Origin: Ipomoea triloba
Lineage: Eukaryota; Streptophyta; Magnoliopsida; Solanales; Convolvulaceae
Length of the DNA: 64,000 bases
Assembly: GCF_003576645.1 (NCBI RefSeq)
Contig: NC_044930.1
Coordinates: 2,894,415-2,958,414, forward strand
Direction of reading: 5' to 3'
The notes under the pieces are model-generated. The model was given only the letters and a program-made list of their open reading frames with translations. It was not told the origin of the DNA and ran no database searches. Position numbers and translations under genes: made by a program. Every line of letters starts with the position of its first letter. Position 1 is the first letter of the stretch. Shown in pieces: positions 38,034-51,389 of this stretch.

Positions 38034-38623
38034 GTGAAATATGACTTTCTTGATGGCAAAAGTTTATTTTTGAAAGTGGAATTTGTGTGTGTTTTTTTTT
38101 GGGTTTTAAAATTAGCGATAAAATTAGTTAAAATATTAAATGATGGGACAAAAATGGAATAAGCAGAAGTGTGAGATGAAAAAGGCGGGAAAATAAGGAC
38201 GCCCTAAAATTTGATAGAATCAAATCCTAACCAAAAAAGGGGAATTCTTTGGACTTTCAGTAACCTCACCTACTCCGACCAGCGAGTGAAATGCTGAAAG
38301 CCTGAAACCTCAGCCTAAGAGCTCCGAACAGTGAGTGAAATACTGAAACCTCAGCCAAAGAGCATATTCGAGTATCGGTTGAATTTTTGTTCATTTGTAG
38401 ATTCAACGCATTGGTGCCTGGTTGAAACAAACTGCTTACTTTTCTTCCACAGGTTAGCTTTTTATTTTTTATTTTTTATTTTTGAAGTCCTCCATTTGAT
38501 TTAACCTTGCTCAGGACTTCATAAATTTTCAGCATTGTATCAATTTGCTATAACTACTTGTAAAATTTCAAAATATTAGGGCTTGGTTGAGTGAGAACAC
38601 TGCAGAGTGAAGTTGGAGAAAAC
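38034..38623 (+). promoter_or_regulatory. KIN-7O promoter and 5' UTR with perfect E2F site
   Basis: GGCGGGAAA at 38184-38192 is a perfect reverse-strand E2F site (TTTCCCGCC). It lies about 150 bp inside the 3' LTR boundary of the copia element. An imperfect tandem duplication lies at 38274-38322 and 38323-38363 (GAGTGAAATNCTGAAA / ACCTCAGCC / AAGAGC). A likely 5' UTR intron runs from 38453 (CCACAG|GTTAGC) to 38579 (ATATTAG). No MSA motif was found. Confidence 0.5.
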
Positions 38624-41600
38624 ATGGAGAGAATTCATGTAGCAGTTAGGGCTAGACCGCTCTCTCCGGAAGAAGCTAAGACCAGTCCTTGGCGAATCTC
38701 CGACAACTCCATTTTCTTTTCCAATCCACCATCAGCAAAATTTGATTTTGGTACTGATTTTGTTTCCTTAAACTTGACTTTTTATTCCCCAGCATCATTT
38801 AAAAAAACATTTTTGAAATGCTAAAACAATAAATCTAGAAGTTTGTTTCATTTTTGTTATTTAGATAAGATATTTGGGGAGGAATGCAAGACAGTAGATG
38901 TCTACAATGCTCGCACTAAGGACATTGTTTCAGCTGCTGTCCAAGGATTTAATGGTACTCTAACTTCTATTTACTTATATTTTTGCAATATTTGAGTAAT
39001 TTATAATGCATATATTATTTTTAATAACCTTATTATCTTAAATTTGCACCACCTTAGATTGCCTTATGAATTATGATTTGCTTTTATTGGCTTTAGAGTG
39101 GTGCTTAGATGGAGTGACAATGACACAAGCCATTAGTAGTACATAGTTAAAATATTTTGAGTCACTCTATTCCCATTTTATGTGATTTGAATTAATTGCC
39201 CAGCATTTCTTTTACAAGTCTCCTCGTTATTATTTTAGTATCTATTTTGTAATCTACTTACATACCTATATGCTGTTTTGTATAGGAACTGTCTTTGCAT
39301 ATGGACAAACAAGCAGTGGAAAGACACATACTATGCGAGGTTCAAGTTCTGAACCAGGAGTCATCCCTCTGGCCGTGCATGATCTTTTTAATTTCATACA
39401 AGAGGTAGTTGCAATTGTCTATTTAAAATCTTATTTTTAGTTGTCATCACAGAACTACACTTTACCTAAATTAAATCTTAAGGAAACCTCTAATATAAAA
39501 GAAAGGGTAGTGGGGCTTCTTTCAAGTATATAATTCAGGACTCATGGTGTTTTAGTCGTTTGATTAGCATTATTTTACTAATTCCTTTGTCTTACATTAG
39601 CAACTGATAGCTATCAGTTCATTGCCATTAGTGCTCAATCATTTTTTCTGTGTAGGATGTTTCCAAATTTCACTATGCTCATCTCTATAAATTTCATTGT
39701 GGATTGAGAGTTTGATGGAGATAAAATCCACTTTCAAATGTAAATATTTATAAAAGAGTCAGCATCTACATTAATGAATTTTAATAGATTTGAATTTAAA
39801 TTCATTCTTTTTCTTTTAGGAAATGTATCATCAATTTAAATTTATCCTTGTATTTTTAGGCAGTGGATCGAGAATTTCTTTTACGGATGTCCTATATGGA
39901 AATTTATAATGAGGAAATAAATGATTTGTTGGCCCCTGAGCATTGGAGATTACAGATCCATGAAAGTATTGAGGTAGTTGGTTTACCTCCTTTTTCATCT
40001 ACTCATATAAACGCTTCATTCCTTCCATAATTTAATCCAATTTTCTCCCTCTCCGTCTTCATCCCATCCCACATGAAGCGTGGAATATTTGTTGCTGGTT
40101 TGAGGGAAGAGATTGTTGCTTCCCCAGAACAAGTACTTGAGCTTATGGAGTTTGGAGAATGTGAGTTCTTGTTGACAGTTTGACTTTTGTTTCTTGTCAA
40201 CTCTCTCAATCTTTCTTGCCTCACATCTACGTTGTTACTTATTTGAAGTTGATTTTATTTATTTATATCAGTTTCCTACTTGATAAAATGATAAATATAA
40301 ATAGTTTCATATGACCTATACATAAAATGTTTTCAATTGAAAGTATATTAAATTATTCTATTTATTTATTTATTTTATTTATATAAAATCTTTTTGGAAT
40401 AACACACTTTCTAATAAGTCTGTCACTCAAAATTTGCTTCTGATATATTTGACCTCACCAAGATTCGTCCTCTTATATTTGACCCCAGTACCCCACCAAT
40501 AAAAGATTGAGGAAGATTTCACCATCTTCTTGTAAAGTGCTTCCGGCAAAGGATAACCATTTTAGTTCTCTTGTTTCTATATATTTTGCAGTTCATCGTC
40601 ATACAGGAGAAACAAATATGAACTTGCATAGCAGTAGGTCTCATACAATTTTTCGTATGGTAGGTAATTGTTCTTTTGAATGGCATTTCATGATTTAAAA
40701 AGTAAGTTCAAATGCTTAACACATCTGGTCATATAGATAATTGAGAGCAGGCAGAAGGCTGAACATACGCCTGCAGATAATTCATGTGATGCAGTTCGTG
40801 TATCTGCTCTGGTATGTAGTTGGGATGTGTTATATTTTACTATCTAATTACTGTTATCCATTTATTTTTACTTTCTCTTCTACAATATATTTGGTATTAA
40901 CCCTTTGTGTCTTCTTCTTTTAGAATTTAGTGGATCTTGCTGGTTCAGAACGAGCTGCTAAGACTGGAGCTGAAGGCGTTCGTTTGAAAGAAGGCTCTCA
41001 TATCAACAAGAGCCTGATGACTTTAGGAACTGTTATAAAAAAGCTAAGTGAAGGTGCTGAGAGCCAAGGGTAAGTTTGAGAATTGCTGGACACATGACTT
41101 GGGGAGAGTTTCCCTTGTCACATTTGTAATGCATCACTCTGATCCTTTCAGTGGCCATGTTCCTTATCGAGACAGCAAGCTCACACGTATTTTGCAGCCA
41201 GCATTGGGTGGAAATGCAAATACTGCAATTATATGCAACATTACTCTTGCTCAGGTAACACTTAAAAAGTTCGTAAATTATGATTTTACTGACAATTCTC
41301 TTGCATACTCCAATCAAATATATTGCATTTTTGATATAGTTTAGGTAGGATGAGACTGACTGAAGCAACGGAAGTACTGAATAAAAAAGTGCGGTCCATT
41401 TCATCTGCATTGAGTCACTCTTTAGTATTGTTTAGTCTATGACAATCCCTACCAGATAGTATGAGTTCCTAAACTTGATAGACCTGTTCAGGCTACATAA
41501 TAGAAATGAGAAAATAAAGGATTGTGACTATTGTGCAGAACCATAATTGATTGGACTAATCTCACTTTGTTACTGTGGATCCATTCTAATTTATTTTGTC

Positions 41601-44600
41601 CACAGAAAGAATGTCAAGAATGATTTTTGTTTTAAAATCTAAAAATAAGAGGATAGGGACAGAAATTCTAGCAAATATGTCTACCCATTGACATTGTTCT
41701 TTCATGCTTGATTGGCCTATTATCTGGACCACCATTTTATAAGGAAGCTCTTGTTTGGTGCTTCTTTCTTTTTCTTATTTTTCATAGCTGTGTTATTATA
41801 ATTGTCAAATGATTTTTCATTTTATCTCTGACTTATTACAGGTTCATGCTGATGAGACTAAGAGTAGTCTTCAATTTGCAAGCAGGGCATTACGTGTTAC
41901 AAACAGTGTTCATGTTAATGAGGTTATGCTCTTGAGAAACATTCTACACATGATTATACTTCTTTATTAGCTTTTGGCTTTCTTGCAAATTCAGAGTGGA
42001 CTTGTTGCTTGAGCCCTGCATTTGCTGATTTCTAGCCTTGTTAAAATTTTTGTTCTTTGATTACTATTGTAGTTGTACCACTTTCTGCTCCCTTTGCCTT
42101 TTAGCTTTGTAAAGAGTTTTCTTTTCTGTGATTCTGATTTCTGAATCTACTTCATGTTTTAATTATAGATAATGACTGATGCTGCTTTACTCAAGCGCCA
42201 AAAGAAAGAGATTGAGGAGCTTCGAGCTAAGTTGCAGGTTGTGCTAAGTATTCATGCTCATGATTTCATTTTCAGATACTTGCTTTCAACTGCTGACTAG
42301 CTTATATACTCTATTATAGGCTTCACCTTCCGAACATCTTGAAGAAGAAATACTCAATTTGCGGAACACTTTGTTGAAGGTTCACTTATTTTCTAGTGTT
42401 TTGAGCGATTGCCATAACCTTAAACTTACAGCTTTCTCTCTGTAGAGTGAATTGGAGAGGGAACGGATTGCATTAGAATTGGAAGAAGAAAAGAAAGCTC
42501 AAGCAGAAAGGGACAAGAGGCTGCAAGAACAAGCGAAAAAGATTGAAAACTTAAGTACAATGGTCTTGTGCTCTAATAGGGATGAGAGCCGTGATGTCTA
42601 TAAGAAGGTTTGTTGGTCTTTCCAAGTCTTCCCAATATAGTTTTGCTGATTATGTAGAGAATTCAGGAATAATTTGTGCACCGTGATGATATCTAAAAGG
42701 TCTTCTGTTCCTGGAATTTTTTTTCATTACTTTTCATTGATTGGTAATGATAAACAACTGGGCCCCCCCTTGTCAGTCTTTAAAATATTGTTGTTAATAT
42801 CTTATTACAGTATTGCTATGAGTGAACAGCTCTGCATCTGAATACTCTTCTGGCACATCTATCTTTTCAACGTGACGAATTAGATCATAGATTGAATATT
42901 CTAGGTGATCCCTTTAATAGTAGTTAGTGCTGGATTTTATAACTCCACAAGCATTTTGATCATTTTGCTTTAAGTTAGCTTCATTTGTGTCTCAATTTTT
43001 GTGATTTAATACTAGGAACAATTTATTAGTGACTTTAGGCCATGAAATTGGTTTATTCCATATGATTTTTTTCCCTCTCAGTTGCTATCTTAGTTAGCTT
43101 TTAGTTATGCAAATTTCCTAGTGCCTTCACTATTTTTTTTTTTAAATTTTATTTTATTATTGATCTTTTGCCATAAACTTTATTAGATGCCTGCAGCTTT
43201 CTTTTTATATAATTGGATTTGATGTTTTACCAATTGTAGGATAAAAGACGTGATACATGGTGTCCAGGTAACCTTTCACGGATGAATTCGAAGGAGGTAT
43301 GATTTTGTGTCTTGTTTTGTATCATTATAGTGTTATGATGCATTTTTTGTCAGATCAGATCTAATTATCAAGTATCAAATGACTGCACTTAGAAAAATAA
43401 TGCAACTACTAGTGCAACTTTGAGTATGATAAATTATCTCCATCTGACTTCCCTTAATTGCTGCATAAATTGAATTATTGTGACCACCACATAATAAAAG
43501 AACCTGCAATCATAATCTTTGGTATTCATTCCTATGTTAACTGATAGAGGGAACCCTATTTCAAATTTCCTTGTATTCAGAATTCATGCATTTACAATCT
43601 CATATATTCATTCCTCTATCAATTAATATATGAATCTTATTTCAATTTTCCTTGTATTCAGAATTCCTGTATTCATAAGCTCTTTCTCCATGAATATTTT
43701 GAGAAATTTTAGACTTCTCTTCTTCTTCTTTTTATTTATTTATTTATTTACCTGAACTTAAATTGATACTATTCTTTGACTCTTCAGTTGTGTTCGACGG
43801 TTAAAGGAGATCTTTCTGCAGTCAGACCCATTAGAGCAGGACTTGACCTGGAACCTCTTCTTCCTTTTGAAGAACTATTTGTTCCTGATTCTGTGGATAA
43901 CTCTTCCAATCAAGAAGGGGATTTTATGAATATGCTATCAGAAGACTGTAGTGTTCCTGACCAACAAGCTTTGGTGCATGTTACTAACAGGAGAAAGGGG
44001 GCTCCTAGGAAGAAAAGCTTACAAACAGTTAATCTTATGCTCTTTTATCATTTAAAGTGTGTTCACTTTGTGATTATGTGCTTTAACATCATTCTTTTTC
44101 CCCCTGGCAGGAGGACAGAAGATCAGTTGATATGCAATCAGAATATGAGGAATTGCTTTTAGAATTTGAAGCACATGTAATACATTTATTTGGTTTTTAT
44201 TCTATAATAGTATTGAAAAACTTTCATTCTTTTTAATATACTCAAGGGGAATGGGGATTGAACTTGAGATGACCTCTTATATAGTCTCAAGACTATTCTC
44301 TATTAATATTAATCCCGTGAAGGGCTTCCTTTAATTGAATTACATGCTTGTCTTCACTTTTGCTAGAAAACTGTGAGTGAGATACAAATTGACTATTTAA
44401 CAAGGAAGATTGCTGGAGTTGAGGCTGATCTGATTGAAAAATGTAATGATAGTTCCATGCAATATAACAATGATACGATTCACTTGATGGGGAACAAATA
44501 TTTAATGGAGCCAGAAGCTATACTTGTTATTAAGCAGCTCCATGAAAAGGTGTTCCTCAATTAGGTTCCCTTTATTTCCTATCATATCTTTATAATTGTT

Positions 44601-47600
44601 TCAACCTTTTGCCTCTTTTTCATAAATTAGCATCTAAATGCTGCTAACTTGTTTTGTACTAATGTATTTTCTGCATTATACTAAATCATAGTTGGTCTTA
44701 TTCAGATCAGAGTGTTAGAGATGGAGAGATCCTCAAACCAAGAAAGTTTGGACAGTGTAGTTGAGTTAGCAACTGAACAAACCATATCTGCAAGGGAGAA
44801 GTATGAAGAGGTAACCAGGAATAAAATTTTGTGCTTCAAATTTCGATGTATTCTGAATAGGCTAGTTAGTCTAGAGAAATAGCTGAGCAAAATGTTGACA
44901 TTTGTGACAGAGTATTAATAAGTTAATTACATAGGTTCAATACTTAGTTCTTCCAAGTTCCAATAATAGAAGTTTGTTCACCATAAATACATTTTCCCTC
45001 TTTAAGGAACTGCTTGTTTAATATGTAATTTGGATTTTTTGGTCTGTGTTCCTTTTAAGTTCATTTAAAAATACTTGACTTATTGACCTACCTGGCTATA
45101 TCCCCTTATTGGTAGATATATAATATTCAATAATTAAATTGCATTATGTCAAATATTTTAAAAAGTTTACTCATGTTTCTTACAAACAGTGAACATATTA
45201 ACTTTTCACTTTGAGTGAATCTCGAGACAATTGTAATGAACTATGGAAGTCATATGAACACTGTTATAGTATGAATCTGATTGACTATTTGGCTCTCAGA
45301 TGCTATAAAAACAATGGAATTGAATTTCCTTTCTTTTTTGTTTGGGAATCTGCATTTCTATCTTTATTAATTTGTTTTGTTTACACTTGTGGACTTTTTC
45401 ACTGGAAATCTTTGATCATTGATGATTGCAGATCGGATATGTATCATGCCACTAATATGAAAAAAAAGAAAAATTAATAAGAACATTTTTTTTTCTCATC
45501 TTGCTACTGCTTAGAATGGAGGACAAATAAGGTCATCTTGCCAATAGGGAACTTGGGAAGAAATAGCAGTCAAAAGCACTACCAATAGGGATTGAGAGCG
45601 TATAGTTTATAATTTTATAAAGTATTGTTCTTAGATTATTTTATTATTATTATTTATATTAGGTTTATCAAGAGCTTTTGGGTGCAAAAGAGGAGGCTAA
45701 GGAGGCCAAGGAGCAACTTGCTTCAGTGCAATTTGCAGAAGTAAGTTCAATATTTTATTCAAAGTTCCATTCTTGTACTCTCATGTCTCATGCTAAGATT
45801 CTGTGTTAATTTCGCCATGATAACCTTCCCCCATGGGAACTACCTTCAGGAGAAAAACTTTATGAGTCAAGTTCTGGCAGAAGTTCAAGGAATGATGATC
45901 GAAGTAGAAAATTCAAGAAACCTTACTGATTCTGTCATTCCAGTTATGGATGATCTCTTACAATCATACTCTGTCATATCCAATTCACTTGCTGTGAGTA
46001 TTATCCCTTATGAGGATTGAATAAAATATGTGTATATGTGTTGCTTTAGTTGAAATGCCATTAACGTGTAAATTAGGCAATCTCCACTTCAATTGTGACT
46101 GATATATATATGTATCCGTGTGTTTGGTTAACCATTATTTTGGTGTTCCACCTTCAGGAATTAAAGTCTTTCCTGCCTGAGAGTTCTATGCAAATAAAAT
46201 CAATAATTAGCAACCAAGAGAAAATATCTTCTTGCTCGAGTGTGAAAATCAACGAACTTGAGGATGAGAAGGTATGTTTTCGTTCTTGTTGATTATTTTC
46301 TGTATTTCTCTACGTCAACAATAAAGAAATATCTGACATTTTCATTAATCAAAATATCAAATGGCTTCTAAGTGTTTTTTTTATGCACCAACTTAAATGT
46401 AGATTCAACTGCACAACCAAAATTTGGATCTTCAAGTTCAGATCGAACAACTACAAAAAGTTGTTCATAGTTCTGAAAATGCATTAGTTGTAAGTTACGT
46501 CACTTTCTTATTTAATCTTTTTTTTTCTCTCCCTCTATGGTGTCTATGTTCTCTTACTGATATAGGCAAGTACTTTCCAGGAATACTCAGAAAAATATGA
46601 AGCTGAGAAGTTTGAACTCCTTTCTCAGATTCGTAGTCTTCAAAAGGAAATTTCAAGCTTATCTTCTTCATCCTTAGCTAGGGAAAAGGAATCACTTAGA
46701 AAAGATTTGGAGAAAACAAAAGCAAAGTTAAAAGATACAGAATCCAAGCTTAAAAATGCCATCCAAGAGAAAACGAAGCTTGAGGTTCGATGCTGGGTTC
46801 TTGAAATCTGATTTTGTTTTTGTTTTATTTACTCTTGTCATATTTCTTTCCTAACCTTTTTGTTATCATTAGGGAGAAAAAGCTTGTGCTGAGAGGGAAA
46901 TCAAAATCTTGCATGGCCAGAAAGCTATTCTTGAACGTGACATAAACAAACATGACTCTATTGTTGGGAGAAGACGAGATTCAGTTGTTGATAGGAGCTC
47001 TAGTGTATTTGAGGCAAAAAGAGCCAAGGGAGCAGCTTTCTTGGCGGAACAGACCATGCAGGTAACAATGACTTAGCTTGAACATAACTGTCAAGGATTT
47101 TTGTAAATATTTTGTGTTAATTATCTTTGTATAGGGACTAGGATTAGTGAGCTATATCTGAAAATATTGTTCATCTTGCACATTCTATAATGAGTCCAAA
47201 CTGCAGGCTTTTTACTGTTTTCTTATATTTTTTATGCCTTTCTATTTTCCTAAGAATGTGTTGTTGTATGTTTGTAGTGCATGCTAACATACTAATATAT
47301 ATTTGAGCTTGATTTTATTGATGAAGATTCTCAATCTATTTTTAACTTTATTTTTGTAGGAGGAATACAAGAAACTTGAAGTCCTTGCATTTGAGATGGA
47401 GACAACTATTGCTTCTCTGGAAGAGCAACTAACAATCGCAAATGAGGAAAAAGAAGAGGCTGAGTCTAGAGCTGGCAGTTTGGCGTCTGACATACATACA
47501 CTATCTGATGAACTCAATGTGTCAAATGCAGAACTAAGTGCTTTGAAGGAAGAGGTTTTGGATCTTGTAAGTTCTTTGTTCTGATACAACTCATTTTGTG

Positions 47601-49406
47601 CATCCTTAAATATGAACGGATCTATCTTGTTGACACGATAAACTATCTTGATTTCTTGTCAATAAACTTTTTCTATTTATGACAGAAATCTAGGTTGGAA
47701 GAATCTAAGTCTCACCATCAAGGATTGGAAAACACTATAAACACATTGTCTGAAGAAAAGGAGGACCTGGCAATGGTACGAGATTTCTTATGACATAAAC
47801 AAGTGTATTTGGGAGTCCGTTACTGAATTAATGTGATTTATGGATAGTTTCATTTTCCCGCAGCAACTTGCTGATGCCCTTTTAGCTTTAGAGGAGGAAA
47901 AGGCTATATGGTTGGCCAAGGAAAGAGCTTCAGTTGAAGCCATTGAAGAAAAAACAAACGTATATAATGCTGAGATTGCCTCTTTATCCGAGGCAATGAC
48001 CGAGGTAACCTTCAAGCTTATGGAGAAATACTGGCTGAATGGTGTTCTATAGTAAAATGCTTTTCCAAATTGCTTCTGGTTTTCAAGTCTCAAGACGTCT
48101 CCAGTTTTCACTAAATTTTAAGTGCCTACATTAAAGAATAGTGTGCTATATATCCAGATTGTTATCCTGATAATCACGTTACATACAGGTGAGAAATGAA
48201 CTTGAAAATTACAGAGAAGAGTGCAAGCTCCTCAAAGAAAGTTTGACAAATTCAGAGAGATGCACCGCACTTGAAAAAGTTTGCAGGTTTGTCTTATCTT
48301 AGGCTTTCTAGTCTTGTGCAATCTTCTAGATGTGTTTCCTCATGAAATCTTTCCATGTTTTTCACAAAGTATAAATAGCCATTCTGATTTTCCCCTTGCT
48401 AGCATTATTAAAGCTTGATTAAGTGTAGGTGCCCTGGGCATGAATGATCCTGCTTGATATAAATACCTTTGATGCCTTTTTACAGTAACGAGAAATCACT
48501 GGAGATTGATCAGATGCGAATTGATCTAAGAGTTGCCGAGGAACATAGTACAAAAATACAAGAGGTGATTTTCAAATAATTTTGCAGCATCACTATTTCT
48601 CGTATTAACTGCTTCTCTGGGATGCTAATTTATTCTTCTATTCAGACTTTGAAATCACAACTGGAAGCAATGTCCTCGGAGCATTCCAGCACCATTGAAG
48701 AGGTAGAAAAACTTAGGATGGAATTAAGCATGCTTAGCAAAGAACGAGAGACTCTATTGGCCCGGATCAGGGACTTGGATTCACGACCAATCTCTAATCA
48801 TGATCTTCAGGTTTTGGCTTGTTCTCCATTAAACACTTGATGTGCTATTCAAAGAGTGTGCATTAATGATATCTCCATGCATCTTGCTTATAATTTGACA
48901 ATAACACGGTAATTGTTGCTTGGATGCAGAATTCAGAGCTTGAAGCGGAGCAACTAAGGAATAGACTTGCCAGTCTAGAGGTCAAGATGCATTCTGTAAG
49001 CACATTGAAAACCTTTGTACCAACTTTTGAAGATATCTCTCTTTTGCAATCATTGCTTCTATTTATTTGTTCTGTATTATCACATGGAAGGTAGGTGTAG
49101 CCTTTAAATGGCATTAGTACTGCTGTACTGGTTTATGATTTCTATGCTCTTGATGACAACCCTTCTTGTACTCTTAAACAGGATGAAGTCAACAACAATA
49201 AGGCGAGGGCTAAGCTTAGGATGAGACTTCACGGGACACACACAAAGCTAGAGGCATTCCGCGATAGATACAGAGAACTGGTGGATGAGATGGAGTTCAT
49301 GAACAAAAAATTTGAGGCTGCTTCAAAAGAATTGAAGCAGCGATTAGCTTCGTGTGGTCATGAAATCCTCAACCTCAAGAAGCAGCTCGCTGCCCACAAA
49401 AGCTGA
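38624..49406 (+). CDS. KIN7O: Kinesin-like protein KIN-7O (CENP-E-type motor)
   Basis: Plus-end-directed microtubule motor of the plant kinesin-7 group, thought to act at kinetochores or in cell division. I read 32 coding exons, all GT-AG and phase-consistent, giving 1282 residues (the Arabidopsis protein is about 1,270). Coding exon starts: 38624, 38865, 39286, 39860, 40079, 40592, 40737, 40924, 41152, 41842, 42169, 42320, 42446, 43240, 43788, 44111, 44367, 44706, 45663, 45850, 46158, 46403, 46566, 46873, 47360, 47686, 47864, 48189, 48486, 48646, 48930 and 49182. Motor domain residues 1-335: P-loop GQTSSGKT (79-86), switch I SSRSH (191-195), switch II DLAGSE (229-234). A linker with [10 protein letters not shown] follows, then long coiled coil to the end. 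The start [19 protein letters not shown] matches KIN-7O. Introns of 400-850 bp hold nothing recognised. No lesion seen. Confidence 0.95.
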
Positions 49407-49598
49407 TGAATATTTTTTGTAGCCTAGACTGTAAACTACTAGGAGACTAGGAGTAGATACCTTGTAAAGTACAAATTGTTGAGTCAAATGTTTACAAATT
49501 GTACATATAGCTCTGCAACATTGTAATTTGGTTCTTGACAATGCAAATTCATTAGAACATGGCCACCTAATAGTCTGAGGATTATTTATGTTCTTCAT
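49407..49598. other. Overlapping 3' ends of KIN-7O (+) and the hydrolase (-)
   Basis: Only 192 bp separate the two convergent stop codons. Plant 3' UTRs usually exceed 100 nt, so the transcripts probably overlap. Confidence 0.5.
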
Positions 49599-51358
49599 TC
49601 ATGTCCCATGCTCGTACAGGTATCTTTCAGCAATGGCAGCATGAGTTGCTGCACCTACGTGGAGGACATCTTCGTCGATCATGAAACGAGGTGAGTGGCC
49701 GGTGTGCACTGATCCCAAGGTCTCATTCATTATCCCAATGTAGTAGAAGGCTGCAGGTATGACTTCAGAGTAGAACGAGAAATCTTCTGCACCCATCATC
49801 GGTGGAACCACTCTGAAATTTGTTGGACCGACCAAATCCACAGCGACCTTCTTCACGTGTTCATACATCCTCTCTTCATTCACTGTTGGAGGATAAATTG
49901 TGTCCTTGTCCTCGAAGAACTCCACTGTCGCTGAACATCTGAACACTCTTGCTTGTTCTGTAAAGACCTGTTGCAGATGATGCAGGAGCTTTTTTCAGGT
50001 TGAGGTAAAATGTTAGTTCTTCCATACATAATTTGAAACTCTGACTAACCTCTCTTATTCTTTTCAGAAGCTGATAGAAATTGGAGTTGGAGAAAGCCCT
50101 GAAAGTGCCACAAAGAACAACAGTCTCTGGTATGGTATGGAGAGAATCCCCAGTATCAACTGAAGTCACTGAGACCACCTGGTAAAACAAGTTCACATGT
50201 TTCAGTTTCATCAAAATGTATTACCTATTAGCACAAATTTTCAGTTAAGACGACACAAACCTGAGCATCTAGCGGGTTGGCTTCGCGCGAAACAATGCCT
50301 TGCAAGCTGATAACAGCAGCAGAGGCAGCAACCACAGGGTCAACACTGGCCAGGCCTTTTTTACCCCCGGTGATCACAGCCCGAAAAAAGCCACAGCCAG
50401 CCAGTAACGCTCCCGGTCTTGATCCAATCACACCGGTGGGGTGCTGATGAGAGACATGCACTGCAAAAATGGCCTCCACTTTGTCAAGAGCTCCATCTTT
50501 GATCATCCTTTTTGCTCCATTCCCAGCCTCTTCTGCTGGCTGGAAAATCAGTACCACTGTACCCTGTTCACAGAAATGTCACCAGGTAATTGCATGAATA
50601 GTAAAAACCTGAGCAGCTGTCATGCTTAAGTTAGACATTTTACTTTGACAAAAAGTAGCAGAACTTCCTGCAGTCTGTACCATGTACTCAATTACCCAGC
50701 TCCTTTTTACCCATGTGTGGAATTCAATAAGGAAAATACTATGTGTACTCTCATTTTCTACTCCACATACAAGATCTTGATGCAGACATTTGTATTGGGA
50801 CTCACAGTCACGCCCGCCACATCAGATAGTAAAATTTAGGGAGTAAGATTTGGAAATTCATATACTAGAACTCATTCAATAAACTAATTGATGACCTAGA
50901 TTTTTCAGTCTTGTCGTATTATATCCTGGGTCCCATGAAGAGATAAACTGAGTCACGAGTTTAACCCTCAAAGGGGAATGCTTGTGAGAAGGATTGTCGG
51001 GAGTCTTGCATAACATTTGAAAGGTCTTTGTGGTGCTACTTGCACCTTTAAACATTTCTAGATAGATGTCCCTTTTGTACTTGGCTTGTTAGGTCTAACA
51101 TCTTGTTTGACTGTACAACTAAGACTCTCTCTTAGTTGTTCTTATCATTACCCAATTTGATTATGATCCAATAAAAAACAGTGGAAAATGAGGATAAGAA
51201 TTAACTATTAATGTAATGATGCAAAAAATGATTGGGGGGGGGGGGGGGGGGGGGAAAAAAAANNNNNNNNNNNNNNNNNNNNNNNNNNNNNNNNNNNNNN
51301 NNNNNNNNNNNNNNNNNNNNNNNNNNNNNNNNNNNNNNNNNNNNNNNNNNNNNNNNNG

Positions 51359-51389
<31 letters not shown>

